Of a DNA stretch of 64,000 nt, positions 51,714 through 59,469 are shown in pieces; the first letter of the stretch is position 1, and every line of letters begins with the position of its first letter. Position numbers and translations under genes: made by a program. The notes beneath the pieces are model-generated. The model was not told the origin of the DNA. It ran no database searches and saw only the letters and a program-made list of their open reading frames with translations. Origin of the DNA: Halomonas nitroreducens (GTDB lineage Bacteria > Pseudomonadota > Gammaproteobacteria > Pseudomonadales > Halomonadaceae); contig NZ_RXNS01000006.1 of NCBI RefSeq assembly GCF_003966155.1, positions 1 to 64,000 of the forward strand. The letters are read 5' to 3'.

Positions 51714-51803
51714 TGGCGGAGGGACAGGGATTCGAACCCTGGGAAGGCTCTCACCTTCGCCGGTTTTCAAGACCGGTGCATTCAACCGCTCTGCCATCCC
51801 TCC
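51714..51803 (-). tRNA. tRNA-Ser (anticodon UGA)
   Basis: The 90-base gene (with encoded CCA) folds as a class II tRNA. The acceptor stem is GGAGGGA/TCCCTCC, the anticodon stem CCGGT/ACCGG encloses loop CTTGAAA with anticodon TGA (51767-51769), and there is a long variable arm (GGTGAGAGCC region). The T arm is CAGGGTTCGAATCCCTG. It reads UCA and related serine codons. Confidence 0.97.
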
Positions 51804-51818
51804 GGCTCACGGCGATGT

Positions 51819-51846
51819 ATCCTACCAGCTTTTCCGTGGAGGTCAA
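51819..51846 (-). promoter_or_regulatory. Sigma-70 promoter of tRNA-Ser
   Basis: On the minus strand TTGACC (51846-51841) and TAGGAT (51824-51819) are separated by 16 bases. The tRNA 5' end is at 51803, so the predicted start lies about 8-10 bases before it. Confidence 0.7.
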
Positions 51847-51915
51847 GACCGTCGTGCGATCAAGGTGTTATCCCAATGCCGTGCCACCAGGCGGCCGCTG
51901 GCGCCGGGGGGCGTC

Positions 51916-52359
51916 ATGACAGGGGAGCGGTGGCCCGTGGTCGCGGTGGCGGCGGCGGTAGTGCGCGACGCCCGTATCCTGCTGGTGCGCCGTGCCCGTG
52001 CCCCCAACGCCGGCCGCCTGGCTCTGCCGGGCGGCAAGGTCGAGCCCGGCGAGTCGCTGCAGCAGGCGGTGCGGCGTGAACTGCGTGAGGAGACCGGTCT
52101 CGTGGGGCGGGCAGGCGAGGTGATCACGGCGCTGGAGGTGGTCGACCGGGACGATCAGGGCCGGCTGCGCGCCCACTTCGTCATCGTCGTGCTGCGGGTC
52201 GACGTGCAGGGCGGCGAGGCGGCGCCCGGCGACGATGCCGAAGCGGTATGCTGGCTGGATCTCGTCGGCCTGGAGGCCGCGGGCGATGCCGTCTGCACGC
52301 CGGCCGCCGAGATCGCCCGGCGGATGCTGGCCGACGCGTCGGCGCAGAATTGTCGTTGA
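51916..52359 (+). CDS. Nudix hydrolase (ADP-ribose pyrophosphatase-like)
   Basis: The 147-residue protein has a complete Nudix box, GGKVEPGESLQQAVRRELRE followed by ETGLVG, preceded by AAAVVRDARILLVRRARAP. The short length and Val-rich N-terminus fit MutT/ADP-ribose pyrophosphatase-type housecleaning enzymes. The exact nucleotide substrate is unknown. The ATG at 51916 follows a GGGGG stretch. A GTG at 51865 is in frame but gives an atypical N-terminus. It is divergent from tRNA-Ser. Confidence 0.85.
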   Translation: MTGERWPVVAVAAAVVRDARILLVRRARAPNAGRLALPGGKVEPGESLQQAVRRELREETGLVGRAGEVITALEVVDRDDQGRLRAHFVIVVLRVDVQGGEAAPGDDAEAVCWLDLVGLEAAGDAVCTPAAEIARRMLADASAQNCR

Positions 52360-52448
52360 AACCCGACAAGGCCGGCGCTTGCGTCGGGAACCGGCAGGCG
52401 GCATCCTGTGTCCATGAGAAGGATCCACTAATAGGGAGCACTGGATCA

Positions 52449-53117
52449 ATGGCTTTCCAAGACACGCAAGTGACGAGTCAGCAGACACAGGCCGTCAGTA
52501 CCAACAAGGTGTTGCGAAACACCTACGGTCTGTTGGCGATGACCCTGCTGTTCTCCGCCGTCACGGCGGGGGCCGCCATGGCCCTGGGCATTCAGCAGAT
52601 GAATATCCTGGTGTTCTTCATCGGAGCCTACGGCCTGATGTTCCTGGTCCACAAGACCGCCAACTCCGCGGCCGGCCTGCTGGCGACCTTCGCCTTCACC
52701 GGCTTCATGGGCTTCACCCTGGGGCCGATCCTCAGTGCCTACCTGACGCTGCCCAACGGCGCCCAGCTGATCATGACCGCCCTGGGCCTCACCGGCCTGA
52801 CGTTCTTCGGCCTGTCCGCCGTGGCGCTGGTGACTCGCAAGGATTTCAGCTTCCTCGCCAACTTCCTGATGGCGGGCGCCATCGTGCTGGTGCTGGCGAT
52901 GGTCGCGGCCCTGGTCTTCCAGATCCCGACTCTCTCGCTGATGGTCTCTGCCGGGTTTGTGCTCTTCGCCTCCGCAGCCATCCTCTACCAGACCAGCGAG
53001 ATCGTGCACCGGGCCGGCGAGACCAACTACATCCTGGCCACCATCACCCTCTATGTATCGATCTACAACCTGTTCGTCAGCCTGCTGTCCCTGCTGGGGA
53101 TCATGAGTCAGGACTGA
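52449..53117 (+). CDS. yccA: Bax inhibitor-1 family protein YccA
   Basis: The 222-residue inner-membrane protein has seven predicted segments. The N-terminal cytoplasmic region (QVTSQQTQAVSTNKVLRNTY) precedes LLAMTLLFSAVTAGAAMAL. FTGFMGFTLGPILSAYL and ILYQTSEIVHRAGETNYILA are BI-1/YccA signatures. In E. coli YccA is a substrate and modulator of the FtsH protease. AGGGAG lies upstream of the start. It directly precedes tusDCBE, an arrangement common in gammaproteobacteria. Confidence 0.9.
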   Translation: MAFQDTQVTSQQTQAVSTNKVLRNTYGLLAMTLLFSAVTAGAAMALGIQQMNILVFFIGAYGLMFLVHKTANSAAGLLATFAFTGFMGFTLGPILSAYLTLPNGAQLIMTALGLTGLTFFGLSAVALVTRKDFSFLANFLMAGAIVLVLAMVAALVFQIPTLSLMVSAGFVLFASAAILYQTSEIVHRAGETNYILATITLYVSIYNLFVSLLSLLGIMSQD

Positions 53118-53120
53118 CCA

Positions 53121-53173
53121 CCGCGGTTCCCCGCGGTACGCGCAAGGCTGGCCCCGCTACGGCGGGGCCAGCA
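53121..53173 (+). terminator. Two adjacent GC hairpins between yccA and tusD
   Basis: ACCGCGG/CCGCGGT (7 bp, loop TTCC) is followed by GCTGGCCCCGC/GCGGGGCCAGC (11 bp, loop TACG). A few T follow the second stem (GTTTAT). It could terminate yccA or attenuate entry into tusDCB. Confidence 0.45.
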
Positions 53174-53192
53174 CGTTTATACGAGGCCCTCC

Positions 53193-53585
53193 ATGCGATA
53201 TGCGATCCTGCTGATGGGTGCCCCCTACAGCCATCAGGCCAGTCACTCGGCCCTGCGCTTCGCCCGCGCCGTGCTGGCACGGGGGCACCGTCTCGAGGCG
53301 GTGTTCTTCTATCATGACGGCGTGCACAACGCGGCGCGTCTGGCCTCGCCCCCCCAGGACGAGCCCCACCTGGTGGACGCCTGGGCGGTTCTCGGCAGCG
53401 AGCATGACGTACCGCTGCAGGTCTGCATCGCCGCGGCCCTGCGTCGGGGGCTGCTCGACTCCCGCGAGGCGAGCCGCCATGGCAAGGCAGGCCACAGCGT
53501 CGAGGCGCCCTTCGAGCTGACCGGCCTCGGCCAGCTGGTCGATCTCGGGCTGCGGTGTGATCGGCTCGTGACCTTTGGGCCCTGA
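53193..53585 (+). CDS. tusD: Sulfurtransferase complex subunit TusD
   Basis: The 130-residue DsrE-family protein relays persulfide sulfur for 2-thiouridine synthesis in tRNA. The active cysteine lies in DVPLQVCIAAALRRG. MRYAILLMGAPYSHQASHSALRFA and AVFFYHDGVHNAA are typical of TusD. It forms a hexamer with TusB and TusC and passes sulfur from TusA to TusE. It heads tusDCBE, followed within 21 bases by tusC. Confidence 0.93.
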   Translation: MRYAILLMGAPYSHQASHSALRFARAVLARGHRLEAVFFYHDGVHNAARLASPPQDEPHLVDAWAVLGSEHDVPLQVCIAAALRRGLLDSREASRHGKAGHSVEAPFELTGLGQLVDLGLRCDRLVTFGP

Positions 53586-53605
53586 GCATGAACGAGGGGG
53601 ATGCA

Positions 53606-53986
53606 ATGAAGAGCGACCTTGACCTCGAGCCCGGCGATCTGCTGGTGATCTTGCGCCACGGCCCGCACGGCACGAGCTGGCTGCGGGAGGGACTGGATGC
53701 GGCCCTGGTGGCGGCCGCCTTCGGTCGGCGGGTCTCGCTGCTGTTCATGGGCGAGGGGGTGAGCGCCCTGGTGACCGGTCAGCAAGCCGGCCCGCTGGGC
53801 CAGAAGGGCACCGCGCCGACACTCGAGATGCTGGCGATGTATGATATCGAGACCCTGTGGGTCGAGGACGAGGCACTGTCGAGCCTTGGCCTCGCGGAGG
53901 GCGACCTGATGCTGCCGACCCGTCCGCTGGCCGCCGAGGCCATCGAGCGGGCGGTGGCGGCGCATCCGCTGGTGCTCACCTTCTAG
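53606..53986 (+). CDS. tusC: Sulfurtransferase complex subunit TusC
   Basis: The 126-residue DsrF-like protein lies between tusD and tusB. VILRHGPHGTSWLREGLDAAL and RVSLLFMGEGVSALV follow the DsrE/F fold without the catalytic cysteine, as expected for the structural TusC subunit. The ATG at 53606 is chosen because GAGGGGG sits five bases upstream. An ATG at 53588 would add six residues and has no comparable site. Confidence 0.9.
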   Translation: MKSDLDLEPGDLLVILRHGPHGTSWLREGLDAALVAAAFGRRVSLLFMGEGVSALVTGQQAGPLGQKGTAPTLEMLAMYDIETLWVEDEALSSLGLAEGDLMLPTRPLAAEAIERAVAAHPLVLTF

Positions 53987-54006
53987 CCGGCTCGAGGAGT
54001 CCGAGG

Positions 54007-54297
54007 ATGAAACTGCATATCGTGAACCGCTCGCCGGCCAGCAGCCAGGTGTATGCCCAGGCGGTAACGGCCATGGGGCCGGATGATCGCCTGCTGCTGA
54101 TCGAGGACGGGGTCCAGGGCGCGCTGCCTCAGCTGGTCCGTTATTACGAGGACATCCCGGGTCGCCTCTACGTCCTGCGCGAGGACCTGGAGGCACGTGG
54201 GCTGCTCGGCCGTTGCGATGGGTCAGTGCTGGTAGTGGACGTGGATGGCTTCGTGCAATTGACCGAGGAAGCCGAACAGACGGTGAGCTGGTACTGA
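54007..54297 (+). CDS. tusB: Sulfurtransferase complex subunit TusB
   Basis: The 96-residue DsrH-family protein has the usual opening MKLHIVNRSP and the strand pair DRLLLIEDGVQGAL and RLYVLREDLEARGL. It is the smallest subunit of the TusBCD hexamer. CGAGGAG-like bases precede the start. Its TGA overlaps the tusE ATG by one base (TGATG), coupling donor complex and acceptor. Confidence 0.92.
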   Translation: MKLHIVNRSPASSQVYAQAVTAMGPDDRLLLIEDGVQGALPQLVRYYEDIPGRLYVLREDLEARGLLGRCDGSVLVVDVDGFVQLTEEAEQTVSWY

Positions 54298-54650
54298 TGG
54301 CAACCACGGAAATATACCGTTATCTATCCGTTGCTGACCAACAGGTCGGGCTTGACCCGGAGGGTTACCTGGTCGACCTTGATCAGTGGTCACCCGATGT
54401 GGCGGCAGCGCTGGCGGACGAGGAGGGCATCCTGCTCGAGGACGATCACTGGGAGGTGCTTCGGGTGCTGCGCGACTTCTACGCCCGCTACGAGATGGCC
54501 CCGGCCATGCGTCCCCTGGTCAAGGCGGTGGGCATGGCCCTGGGAGCGGACAAGGGGCGCTCGATCCACCTGATGCGGCTCTTCCCCGGCAGCCCGGCCA
54601 AGGTCGCGGCTCGGCTGGCGGGGCTTCCGAAACCCACCCATTGCCTGTGA
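54297..54650 (+). CDS. tusE: Sulfur acceptor TusE (DsrC-like)
   Basis: The 117-residue protein has GYLVDLDQWSPDVAAALADEE and HWEVLRVLRDFYARYEMAPA, then ends KPTHCL with the persulfide-carrying cysteine as the penultimate residue (Cys116). It takes sulfur from TusBCD and presents it to MnmA for tRNA thiolation. The second, upstream cysteine of true DsrC of sulfate reducers or sulfur oxidisers is absent, so a dissimilatory role is excluded. Confidence 0.93.
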   Translation: MATTEIYRYLSVADQQVGLDPEGYLVDLDQWSPDVAAALADEEGILLEDDHWEVLRVLRDFYARYEMAPAMRPLVKAVGMALGADKGRSIHLMRLFPGSPAKVAARLAGLPKPTHCL

Positions 54651-54651
54651 C

Positions 54652-55236
54652 ATGAACTTTCTTGCCCACGGCTGGCTGGCGCGGGGAGGTAGTGACGACT
54701 TCCTCTACGGCAACCTCGTTGCCGACGGCGTCAAGGGCGGCGACCTGGGCGGCTGGCACGCCGCGGTCGCCGAGGGCATCCGCCACCACCGGCGGGTCGA
54801 TGCCTTTGTCGATTCCCATCCCGCAGTGCGGCAGGCCCGCGCCCTGGCACCGGATGGCCGGCGCCGCTATGCCGGCATCGCCCTCGACCTGCTCTGGGAT
54901 CACTTCCTGGCCATCCGGCTGCCGCGCCAGGAGCGGGATGTCCTCGTCCAGCGCTGTTACCGGCTGCTCGAGGAGCGACCGGCCCCCGCCCGCCTGGCGG
55001 CGATGATGCCGGTGCTGGTGCGCCAGGACTGGCTGCGGGCCTATGCCGAGTTCCGCTTCACCTGTCGCGCCGTGGAGGGCATCGGCCGACGCCTCTCGGG
55101 GCCGAACCGCCTGGCCGAGCTGCTGCCCTGGCTGGAGCGCGACTACGACCGGCTGGAGGGGGCCTTCACCCGGCTCTGGGAGGACGTGACCCCGGCCCTG
55201 GAGATCCCCCCGGGCCGCGACCTCAATCGCCCCTGA
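54652..55236 (+). CDS. acpH: Acyl carrier protein phosphodiesterase
   Basis: The 194-residue HD-like phosphodiesterase removes phosphopantetheine from holo-ACP. MNFLAHGWLA, FLYGNLVADGVKG, GIRHHRRVDAFVDSHP and DLLWDHFLA supply the clustered His/Asp metal ligands of the AcpH family. It starts one base after the tusE stop with no strong ribosome site, so translation is probably coupled. Its 3' end overlaps convergent moeA by 14 bases. Confidence 0.9.
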   Translation: MNFLAHGWLARGGSDDFLYGNLVADGVKGGDLGGWHAAVAEGIRHHRRVDAFVDSHPAVRQARALAPDGRRRYAGIALDLLWDHFLAIRLPRQERDVLVQRCYRLLEERPAPARLAAMMPVLVRQDWLRAYAEFRFTCRAVEGIGRRLSGPNRLAELLPWLERDYDRLEGAFTRLWEDVTPALEIPPGRDLNRP

Positions 55237-56449
55237 GCCACAGGCAATCGACGGCCGCACCCGGCGCGATGGTGGTGTCCGGCGGGATGACCGCCAGGCC
55301 GTCGGCGCCGATGCAGGACGACAGCACCCCGGAATTCTGGTCCCGGAAGGCCCGGGCCACGATGCCCTCGGCGGTGAAGTCCAGGGCGACCCGCATGTAG
55401 TGCTGCCGTGGCCCGGTCTGGGTCGCAAAGTCGGCGCGCGCCATCAGCCGGGGCAGCTCTGCCAGGGCCGGGCAGGCGAGCAGCGCGCCGGTCAGCGGTC
55501 GCAGGAACAGCCAGGCGCCGACAAAACAGGATACCGGGTTGCCGGGCAGGCCGACGAAGCGCGCCTCCCCGGTGCTCGCCGCCTGCCGGGGCAGGCGCCC
55601 CAGGGCCAGCGGCTTGCCGGGGCGGATGGCCAGCCGCCACATGTCGAGCCGGCCCAGGGTCTCCAGGGCGGCCTTGACGTGATCCTCCTCGCCGACGCTG
55701 ACGCCGCCCGTGGTTACCACCACATCGGCGTTCTCGGCGGCCTCCTGCAGGACGCGGCGGGTGCCCTCGGCGTCGTCCGGCACCGTCGCGACGCGCACCA
55801 CTTCGGCCCCGAAGCGGGTCAGCAGCGTCCGCAGCATGGGCCGGTTGGAGTTGTAGATCTGCCCGGGGCCCAGCGGACGACCGGGCTCGACGATCTCGTC
55901 GCCGGTGGAGAGCAGGGCGACGCGTGGGCGGCGACGGACCTCGACCCGGGTGATGCCCTGGCCGGCGAGATGCCCGAGGGCCGCGGCATCGAGACGGGTG
56001 CCGGCCGCCAGCAGGCGAGCGCCGATGGCCACGTCGCGGCCGCGGCGGCGCAGGTTGTCGGCGGCCGGGATCGTGCCGGGGATCCAGGCCCGGTCACCCT
56101 CGACCTCGACCCGCTCCTGCATCACCACGCAGTCGGCCCCGGCGGGCACCTCGCCGCCAGTGAAGATCCGCGCGCAGCCGCCGGGCGAGAGGGGGGCGGC
56201 GTGCGTGCCGGCGGCGATACGCTGGACGATAGGCAGCCACTGGCCGGCATCACGGTGATCCAGGGCATAGCCGTCCATGGCGCTGTTGTCGAAGGGCGGT
56301 ACGTCGAGTCGGGCCATGACATCCTGGGCCAGCACCCGGCCCGCCGCCGACTCGCTGGAAACGGTCTCGGCGGGCAACGCGCCGACGCCGTCGAGCAGAG
56401 TGGTGAGGGCCGCCTCGACGGGCTGTAGCTTGCCGTGCTTGTCAGCCAT
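55223..56449 (-). CDS. moeA: Molybdopterin molybdenumtransferase MoeA
   Basis: The 408-residue enzyme inserts molybdate into adenylated molybdopterin. Motifs include [75 protein letters not shown] and [14 protein letters not shown]. Length equals the E. coli protein. The start codon overlaps the stop of the last 94-bp repeat mini-ORF in ATGGCTGA, so entry of ribosomes may come from that chain. It supports the formate dehydrogenase encoded nearby. Confidence 0.94.
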   Translation of the reverse strand: MADKHGKLQPVEAALTTLLDGVGALPAETVSSESAAGRVLAQDVMARLDVPPFDNSAMDGYALDHRDAGQWLPIVQRIAAGTHAAPLSPGGCARIFTGGEVPAGADCVVMQERVEVEGDRAWIPGTIPAADNLRRRGRDVAIGARLLAAGTRLDAAALGHLAGQGITRVEVRRRPRVALLSTGDEIVEPGRPLGPGQIYNSNRPMLRTLLTRFGAEVVRVATVPDDAEGTRRVLQEAAENADVVVTTGGVSVGEEDHVKAALETLGRLDMWRLAIRPGKPLALGRLPRQAASTGEARFVGLPGNPVSCFVGAWLFLRPLTGALLACPALAELPRLMARADFATQTGPRQHYMRVALDFTAEGIVARAFRDQNSGVLSSCIGADGLAVIPPDTTIAPGAAVDCLWLRGD

Positions 56450-56543
56450 GCTGGCCTCGCTCGGGAATCACCGGGTTGGCCGGAAGGGGCAGAGAGCTGC
56501 AGGGCTTGTGCCGGCCGTCGGCCGTCATGTGGTTGTCAGCCAT
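56442..56543 (-). CDS. Mini-ORF 4 of the moaB-moeA repeat array
   Basis: Thirty-three codons, [20 protein letters not shown] to VIPERGQHG. Its stop overlaps the moeA start codon in ATGGCTGA, completing the chain from moaB to moeA. Residue 6 is Met instead of Lys in this copy. Confidence 0.45.
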   Translation of the reverse strand: MADNHMTADGRHKPCSSLPLPANPVIPERGQHG

Positions 56544-56637
56544 GCTGGCCTCGCTCGGGAATCACCGGGTTGGCCGAAAGGGGCAGAGAGCTGCAGGGCT
56601 TGTGCCGGCCGTCGACCGTCTTGTGGTTGTCAGCCAT
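56536..56637 (-). CDS. Mini-ORF 3 of the moaB-moeA repeat array
   Basis: Thirty-three codons, [20 protein letters not shown] to VIPERGQHG, again entered through ATGGCTGA. Residue 21 is Ser (TCG) where the other copies have Pro or Leu. No stop or frameshift has accumulated. Confidence 0.45.
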   Translation of the reverse strand: MADNHKTVDGRHKPCSSLPLSANPVIPERGQHG

Positions 56638-56731
56638 GCTGGCCTCGCTCGGGAATCACCAGGTTGGCCAGAAGGGGCAGAGAGTTGCAGGGCTTGTGCC
56701 GGCTGTCGGCCGTCTTGTGGTTGTCAGCCAT
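56630..56731 (-). CDS. Mini-ORF 2 of the moaB-moeA repeat array
   Basis: Thirty-three codons, [20 protein letters not shown] to VIPERGQHG, start in an ATGGCTGA overlap with the mini-ORF 1 stop. This copy has Leu at residues 21 and 24 and Asn at 16, closest to the parental MoaB text (CNF, ANLVIP), so it may be the least diverged unit. Confidence 0.45.
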   Translation of the reverse strand: MADNHKTADSRHKPCNSLPLLANLVIPERGQHG

Positions 56732-56825
56732 GCTGGCCTCGCTCGGGAATCACCGGGTTGGCCGGAAGGGGCAGAGAGCTGCAGGGCTTGTGCCGGCTGT
56801 CGACCGTCTTGTGGTTGTCAGCCAT
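56724..56825 (-). CDS. Mini-ORF 1 of the moaB-moeA repeat array
   Basis: Thirty-three codons begin [15 protein letters not shown] and end VIPERGQHG. The ATG overlaps the moaB stop by eight bases (ATGGCTGA) and has AGCGAGG about six bases upstream. The N-terminal residues match MoeA (MAD-H) and the C-terminal residues equal the MoaB end. Whether it is translated, or simply bridges ribosomes, is unknown. Confidence 0.45.
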   Translation of the reverse strand: MADNHKTVDSRHKPCSSLPLPANPVIPERGQHG

Positions 56826-57339
56826 GCTGGCCTCGCTCGGGAATCACCAGGTTGGCGAAGTTACATGGCTTGTGCCGACTGTCGAGCTGCTCGGCGAGGA
56901 TCCCGTCCCAGCCGGTGCGGCAGGCCCCGGTGGAGCCGGGCAGGCAGAACACCACGGTGGCGTTGGCCAGGCCGCCCAGGCAGCGGCTCTGCACGGTGGA
57001 GCTGCCCACCTCGTGCCAGGACAGCTGGCGGAACAGCTCGCCGAAGCCCTCGATGCGCTTGTCGAGCAGCACCGACACGGCCTCGGGGGTGGAATCGCGG
57101 CCGGTGAAGCCGGTCCCCCCGGTGGTGAGGATGACCTGGACATCGGGGTCGGCGATCCAGGCCGCGACCACCGCACGGATGCGGTAGACGTCATCGGGGA
57201 CGATGCGCTTGTCGGCCAGGCGGTGCCCGGCGTCGGTGAGGCGTGCCACCAGGGCCTCACCGCTGCGATCGGTGTCCTCGGTGCGGGTGTCGGAGACGGT
57301 GAGTACCGCCACCGACAGGGGAATCATCGGCTCGCTCAT
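56818..57339 (-). CDS. moaB: Molybdenum cofactor biosynthesis protein MoaB
   Basis: The 173-residue MoCF-domain protein belongs to the family that adenylates molybdopterin (MogA/MoaB). It has [60 protein letters not shown] and [17 protein letters not shown]. The C-terminal [10 protein letters not shown] is the segment copied into the adjacent repeat array. The ATG lies one base after the DUF1244 stop. It feeds the pathway completed by MoeA and is followed by the repeat chain rather than directly by moeA. Confidence 0.93.
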   Translation of the reverse strand: MSEPMIPLSVAVLTVSDTRTEDTDRSGEALVARLTDAGHRLADKRIVPDDVYRIRAVVAAWIADPDVQVILTTGGTGFTGRDSTPEAVSVLLDKRIEGFGELFRQLSWHEVGSSTVQSRCLGGLANATVVFCLPGSTGACRTGWDGILAEQLDSRHKPCNFANLVIPERGQHG

Positions 57340-57340
57340 C

Positions 57341-57658
57341 TCAGCCCCGCCCCTGCTTGGCAGCCTGGCGGGCCTCGAAGGCGGCCTGCTGTTCCGGGGT
57401 GGCCTCGGCCTGGTACTTCGCCTTCCACTCGGTGTAGGGCATGCCGTAGACATATTCCCGGGCGCTCTCGTAGTCCAGTGATTCGCCGCGCTCCTCGGCG
57501 GCGGCCACCAGCCACTTGGACAGGCAGTTGCGGCAGAAGTCGGCCAGGATCATCAGCTCGATGTTCTGCACCTCCTTGTGCTCGTCCAGGTGGCGCAGCA
57601 GGCGACGGAAGGCGGCGGCCTCGAGTTCGGTGCGGGTGCTGTCGTCCAGGTGTTGCAT
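57341..57658 (-). CDS. DUF1244 family protein
   Basis: The 105-residue protein has the family core FRRLLRHLDEHKEVQNIELM split around residues 16-36, DFCRNCLSKWLVAAAEE and YVYGMPYTEWKAKYQ. The paired cysteines (CRNC) may bind metal. Function is unknown, although the family is widespread in proteobacteria. The start at 57658 has GGAGCC upstream. The stop nearly abuts the moaB start, so it heads a DUF1244-moaB-repeats-moeA unit. Confidence 0.88.
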   Translation of the reverse strand: MQHLDDSTRTELEAAAFRRLLRHLDEHKEVQNIELMILADFCRNCLSKWLVAAAEERGESLDYESAREYVYGMPYTEWKAKYQAEATPEQQAAFEARQAAKQGRG

Positions 57659-57712
57659 CGCGTTGGCTCCATGCTGGTGTCGGGCCCCTCGGGGGCGATT
57701 CCCCAGCTTATC

Positions 57713-57738
57713 AAAAGACACCGCCCGTGGGCGGTGTC
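57713..57738 (-). terminator. Terminator of the formate dehydrogenase operon
   Basis: On the minus strand GACACCGCC and GGCGGTGTC form a 9-bp stem with loop CACG, followed by TTTT. It lies 22 bases after the gamma-subunit stop and before the DUF1244 gene, separating the two units. Confidence 0.85.
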
Positions 57739-57759
57739 ATGAGGGGGTGGTGGGAGCGA

Positions 57760-58824
57760 TCAGCCGGGGGGGCGGGAGGCGGAGGGGGCGTCGCTCTTCT
57801 CCTCCTCCGGGGCGGCCTCGTCGGTCTTGCCCTTGACCTCCTCGTACCAGAGGTTGTGGTGCTGCCTGGCCCAGCTCTCGTCCACGTAGCCGTGAGTCAT
57901 GCCCTCCAGCACGCCTTCCGTGCCGATGGTGCCGATATAGATATGACCCAGCGCCACGGCAGTCAGCCCCAGGGCGCCGAGGGCATGGATGACATTGGCC
58001 CACTGCATGGTGTCGCGGGCCTGGTCGAAGTTGGGGAAGTCCAGCACCAGGCCGCTGACCACTACCACCAGGCCGACACTGGCCAGCAGCCAGTACCAGA
58101 GCTTCTCGCCGGCGTTGGCGAAGCCGGCATCCGGGTGCCCCTTGCCGACCATGCCCCCGCCCTGGCGAAGCCACTCCAGGTCGTGGCGCTTGGGCAGGTT
58201 GTGGCGCAGGAAGCGGGCCAGCACCAGCAGCAGCATGATAGCGAACAGTGGGCCCAGGTAGTTGTGGAGGGTCTTGGTGCCGGTCATCAGGCCGGCCCAG
58301 GCGCCGTCACCGAACACCGGGCGCAGCAGGGCCTTGCCGTAGAGCAGCAGCAGGCCGGTCAGCCCGAGCAGGATGAACAGGCTGGCCACGCTCCAGTGCA
58401 GGGCGCGGTCCAGCACCGGCCAGCGCAGCAGCTTGCGCCCGGTGCGGGGCTCGTCGAGCCGCTGGCGGCCGACGACGAGATAGAACACCAGGAGCACGGC
58501 CAGCATGCCGAGAATGGCGATGGCACCGAAGGGCGAGACCCAACGGTCGCGGATCTGCCGCCAGGTCTCGCCACTGGCATTGATCAGGTTGTAGGTGCTC
58601 TCTGCCCGGCTGTCGCGGAAGTTGGCGTCGGTCTCGCCGCTGCGGATCTGCCGCCAGGCGTCGGCGTCCACCGCGGGTACGGCGAAGGCGGCTTCCTGCC
58701 CGGGATTCGCCTCGCCGGGTGTGGCGTCCTGAGCCCGGGCCTGCTGGCCCAGGGCGACCAGCATCAGCGCCACCAGCAATGCCGTCAGCGCGAGCCGCCA
58801 GGAGTCTCGCATCGCGATGCTCAT
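57760..58824 (-). CDS. fdhI: Formate dehydrogenase gamma subunit (cytochrome b556)
   Basis: The 354-residue protein has a signal peptide (about 1-31), a periplasmic stretch (DAWRQIRSGETDANFRD, then AGETWRQIRDRW-like text) and four or more membrane helices carrying heme-binding His in RALHWSVASLF, KTLHNYLGPLF and NVIHALGALG. It passes electrons from the FdhB clusters to quinone. TAT-less export and the long N-terminal extension fit the FdoI/FdnI-like family. An excellent AAGGAGG precedes the start. It is last in the operon. Confidence 0.9.
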   Translation of the reverse strand: MSIAMRDSWRLALTALLVALMLVALGQQARAQDATPGEANPGQEAAFAVPAVDADAWRQIRSGETDANFRDSRAESTYNLINASGETWRQIRDRWVSPFGAIAILGMLAVLLVFYLVVGRQRLDEPRTGRKLLRWPVLDRALHWSVASLFILLGLTGLLLLYGKALLRPVFGDGAWAGLMTGTKTLHNYLGPLFAIMLLLVLARFLRHNLPKRHDLEWLRQGGGMVGKGHPDAGFANAGEKLWYWLLASVGLVVVVSGLVLDFPNFDQARDTMQWANVIHALGALGLTAVALGHIYIGTIGTEGVLEGMTHGYVDESWARQHHNLWYEEVKGKTDEAAPEEEKSDAPSASRPPG

Positions 58825-58835
58825 GGTCTGCCTCC

Positions 58836-59450
58836 TTAGCCCTGCTGGGTGGCGTCATAGGCCAGCGAATCGGCATCGGCCCGGGGATTGCCGGACCAGC
58901 CACCATCCTCGTGCCCCCGCCGCACCACCCGCTGACGGAAGATATCCGCGATCTCCTGGGCATCACCGGCGAGCAGCGCCTTGGTGGAGCACATCTCGGC
59001 ACACAGCGGCAGCTTGCCCTCGTCGATGCGGTTGGCGCCGTACTTGGCGTATTCCTCCTCCTTGCTGTCGGCCGGCCCCCCGGCGCAGAAGGTGCACTTG
59101 TCCATCTTGCCGCGCTCGCCGAAGGCGCTCTGCTGGGGGAACTGCGGCGCGCCGAAGGGGCAGGCATAGAGGCAGTAGCCACAGCCGATACACAGGTCCT
59201 TGTCGTGGAGCACGATGCCGTCGTCGCGCTGGTAGAGGGTCTCGGTGGGGCAGACGGCGATGCAGGGGGCGTCGTCGCAGTGCATGCAGGCCACCGAGAT
59301 GGACACTTCGCTGGGCTCGCCGTCGTCCAGGGTCACCACGCGGCGCCGCTGGATGCCCCATTCCACCTCGTTGGCGTTCTTGCAGGCGGTGACGCAACCG
59401 TTGCATTCGATGCAGCGCTCAGCGTCACACATGAATTTCATCGTTGCCAT
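58836..59450 (-). CDS. fdhB: Formate dehydrogenase iron-sulfur (beta) subunit
   Basis: The 204-residue protein binds four [4Fe-4S] clusters through CIECNGCVTACKNANE, CMHCDDAPCIAVCP, CIGCGYCLYACPFGAP and CTFCAGG with the late CAEMCST. It links the catalytic subunit to the membrane cytochrome. It has no signal peptide, as expected for piggyback Tat export with the alpha subunit. GGGAGG lies just before the start. It sits 20 bases after fdhA. Confidence 0.93.
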   Translation of the reverse strand: MATMKFMCDAERCIECNGCVTACKNANEVEWGIQRRRVVTLDDGEPSEVSISVACMHCDDAPCIAVCPTETLYQRDDGIVLHDKDLCIGCGYCLYACPFGAPQFPQQSAFGERGKMDKCTFCAGGPADSKEEEYAKYGANRIDEGKLPLCAEMCSTKALLAGDAQEIADIFRQRVVRRGHEDGGWSGNPRADADSLAYDATQQG

Positions 59451-59469
59451 GATGTCCTCCCGTGGGCCG

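Larger units (their letters stand above)
56441..56816 (-). repeat. Four tandem 94-bp repeats at the moaB-moeA junction
   Basis: GTCAGCCATGCTGGCCTCGC recurs at 56441, 56535, 56629, 56723 and 56817, exactly 94 bases apart. The four complete units differ from each other by a few substitutions and no indels. The fifth, partial copy is the 3' end of moaB itself. Each unit carries the moaB 3' end, GAGCGAGG (a ribosome-site-like stretch) and the first bases of moeA. The array therefore arose from duplication of the gene junction. Confidence 0.97.

Noticed and set aside
54297..54650. DsrC of dissimilatory sulfur metabolism
   Set aside because: Only the penultimate cysteine is present and no dsrAB is near. 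The tusDCBE order with yccA indicates tRNA thiolation.
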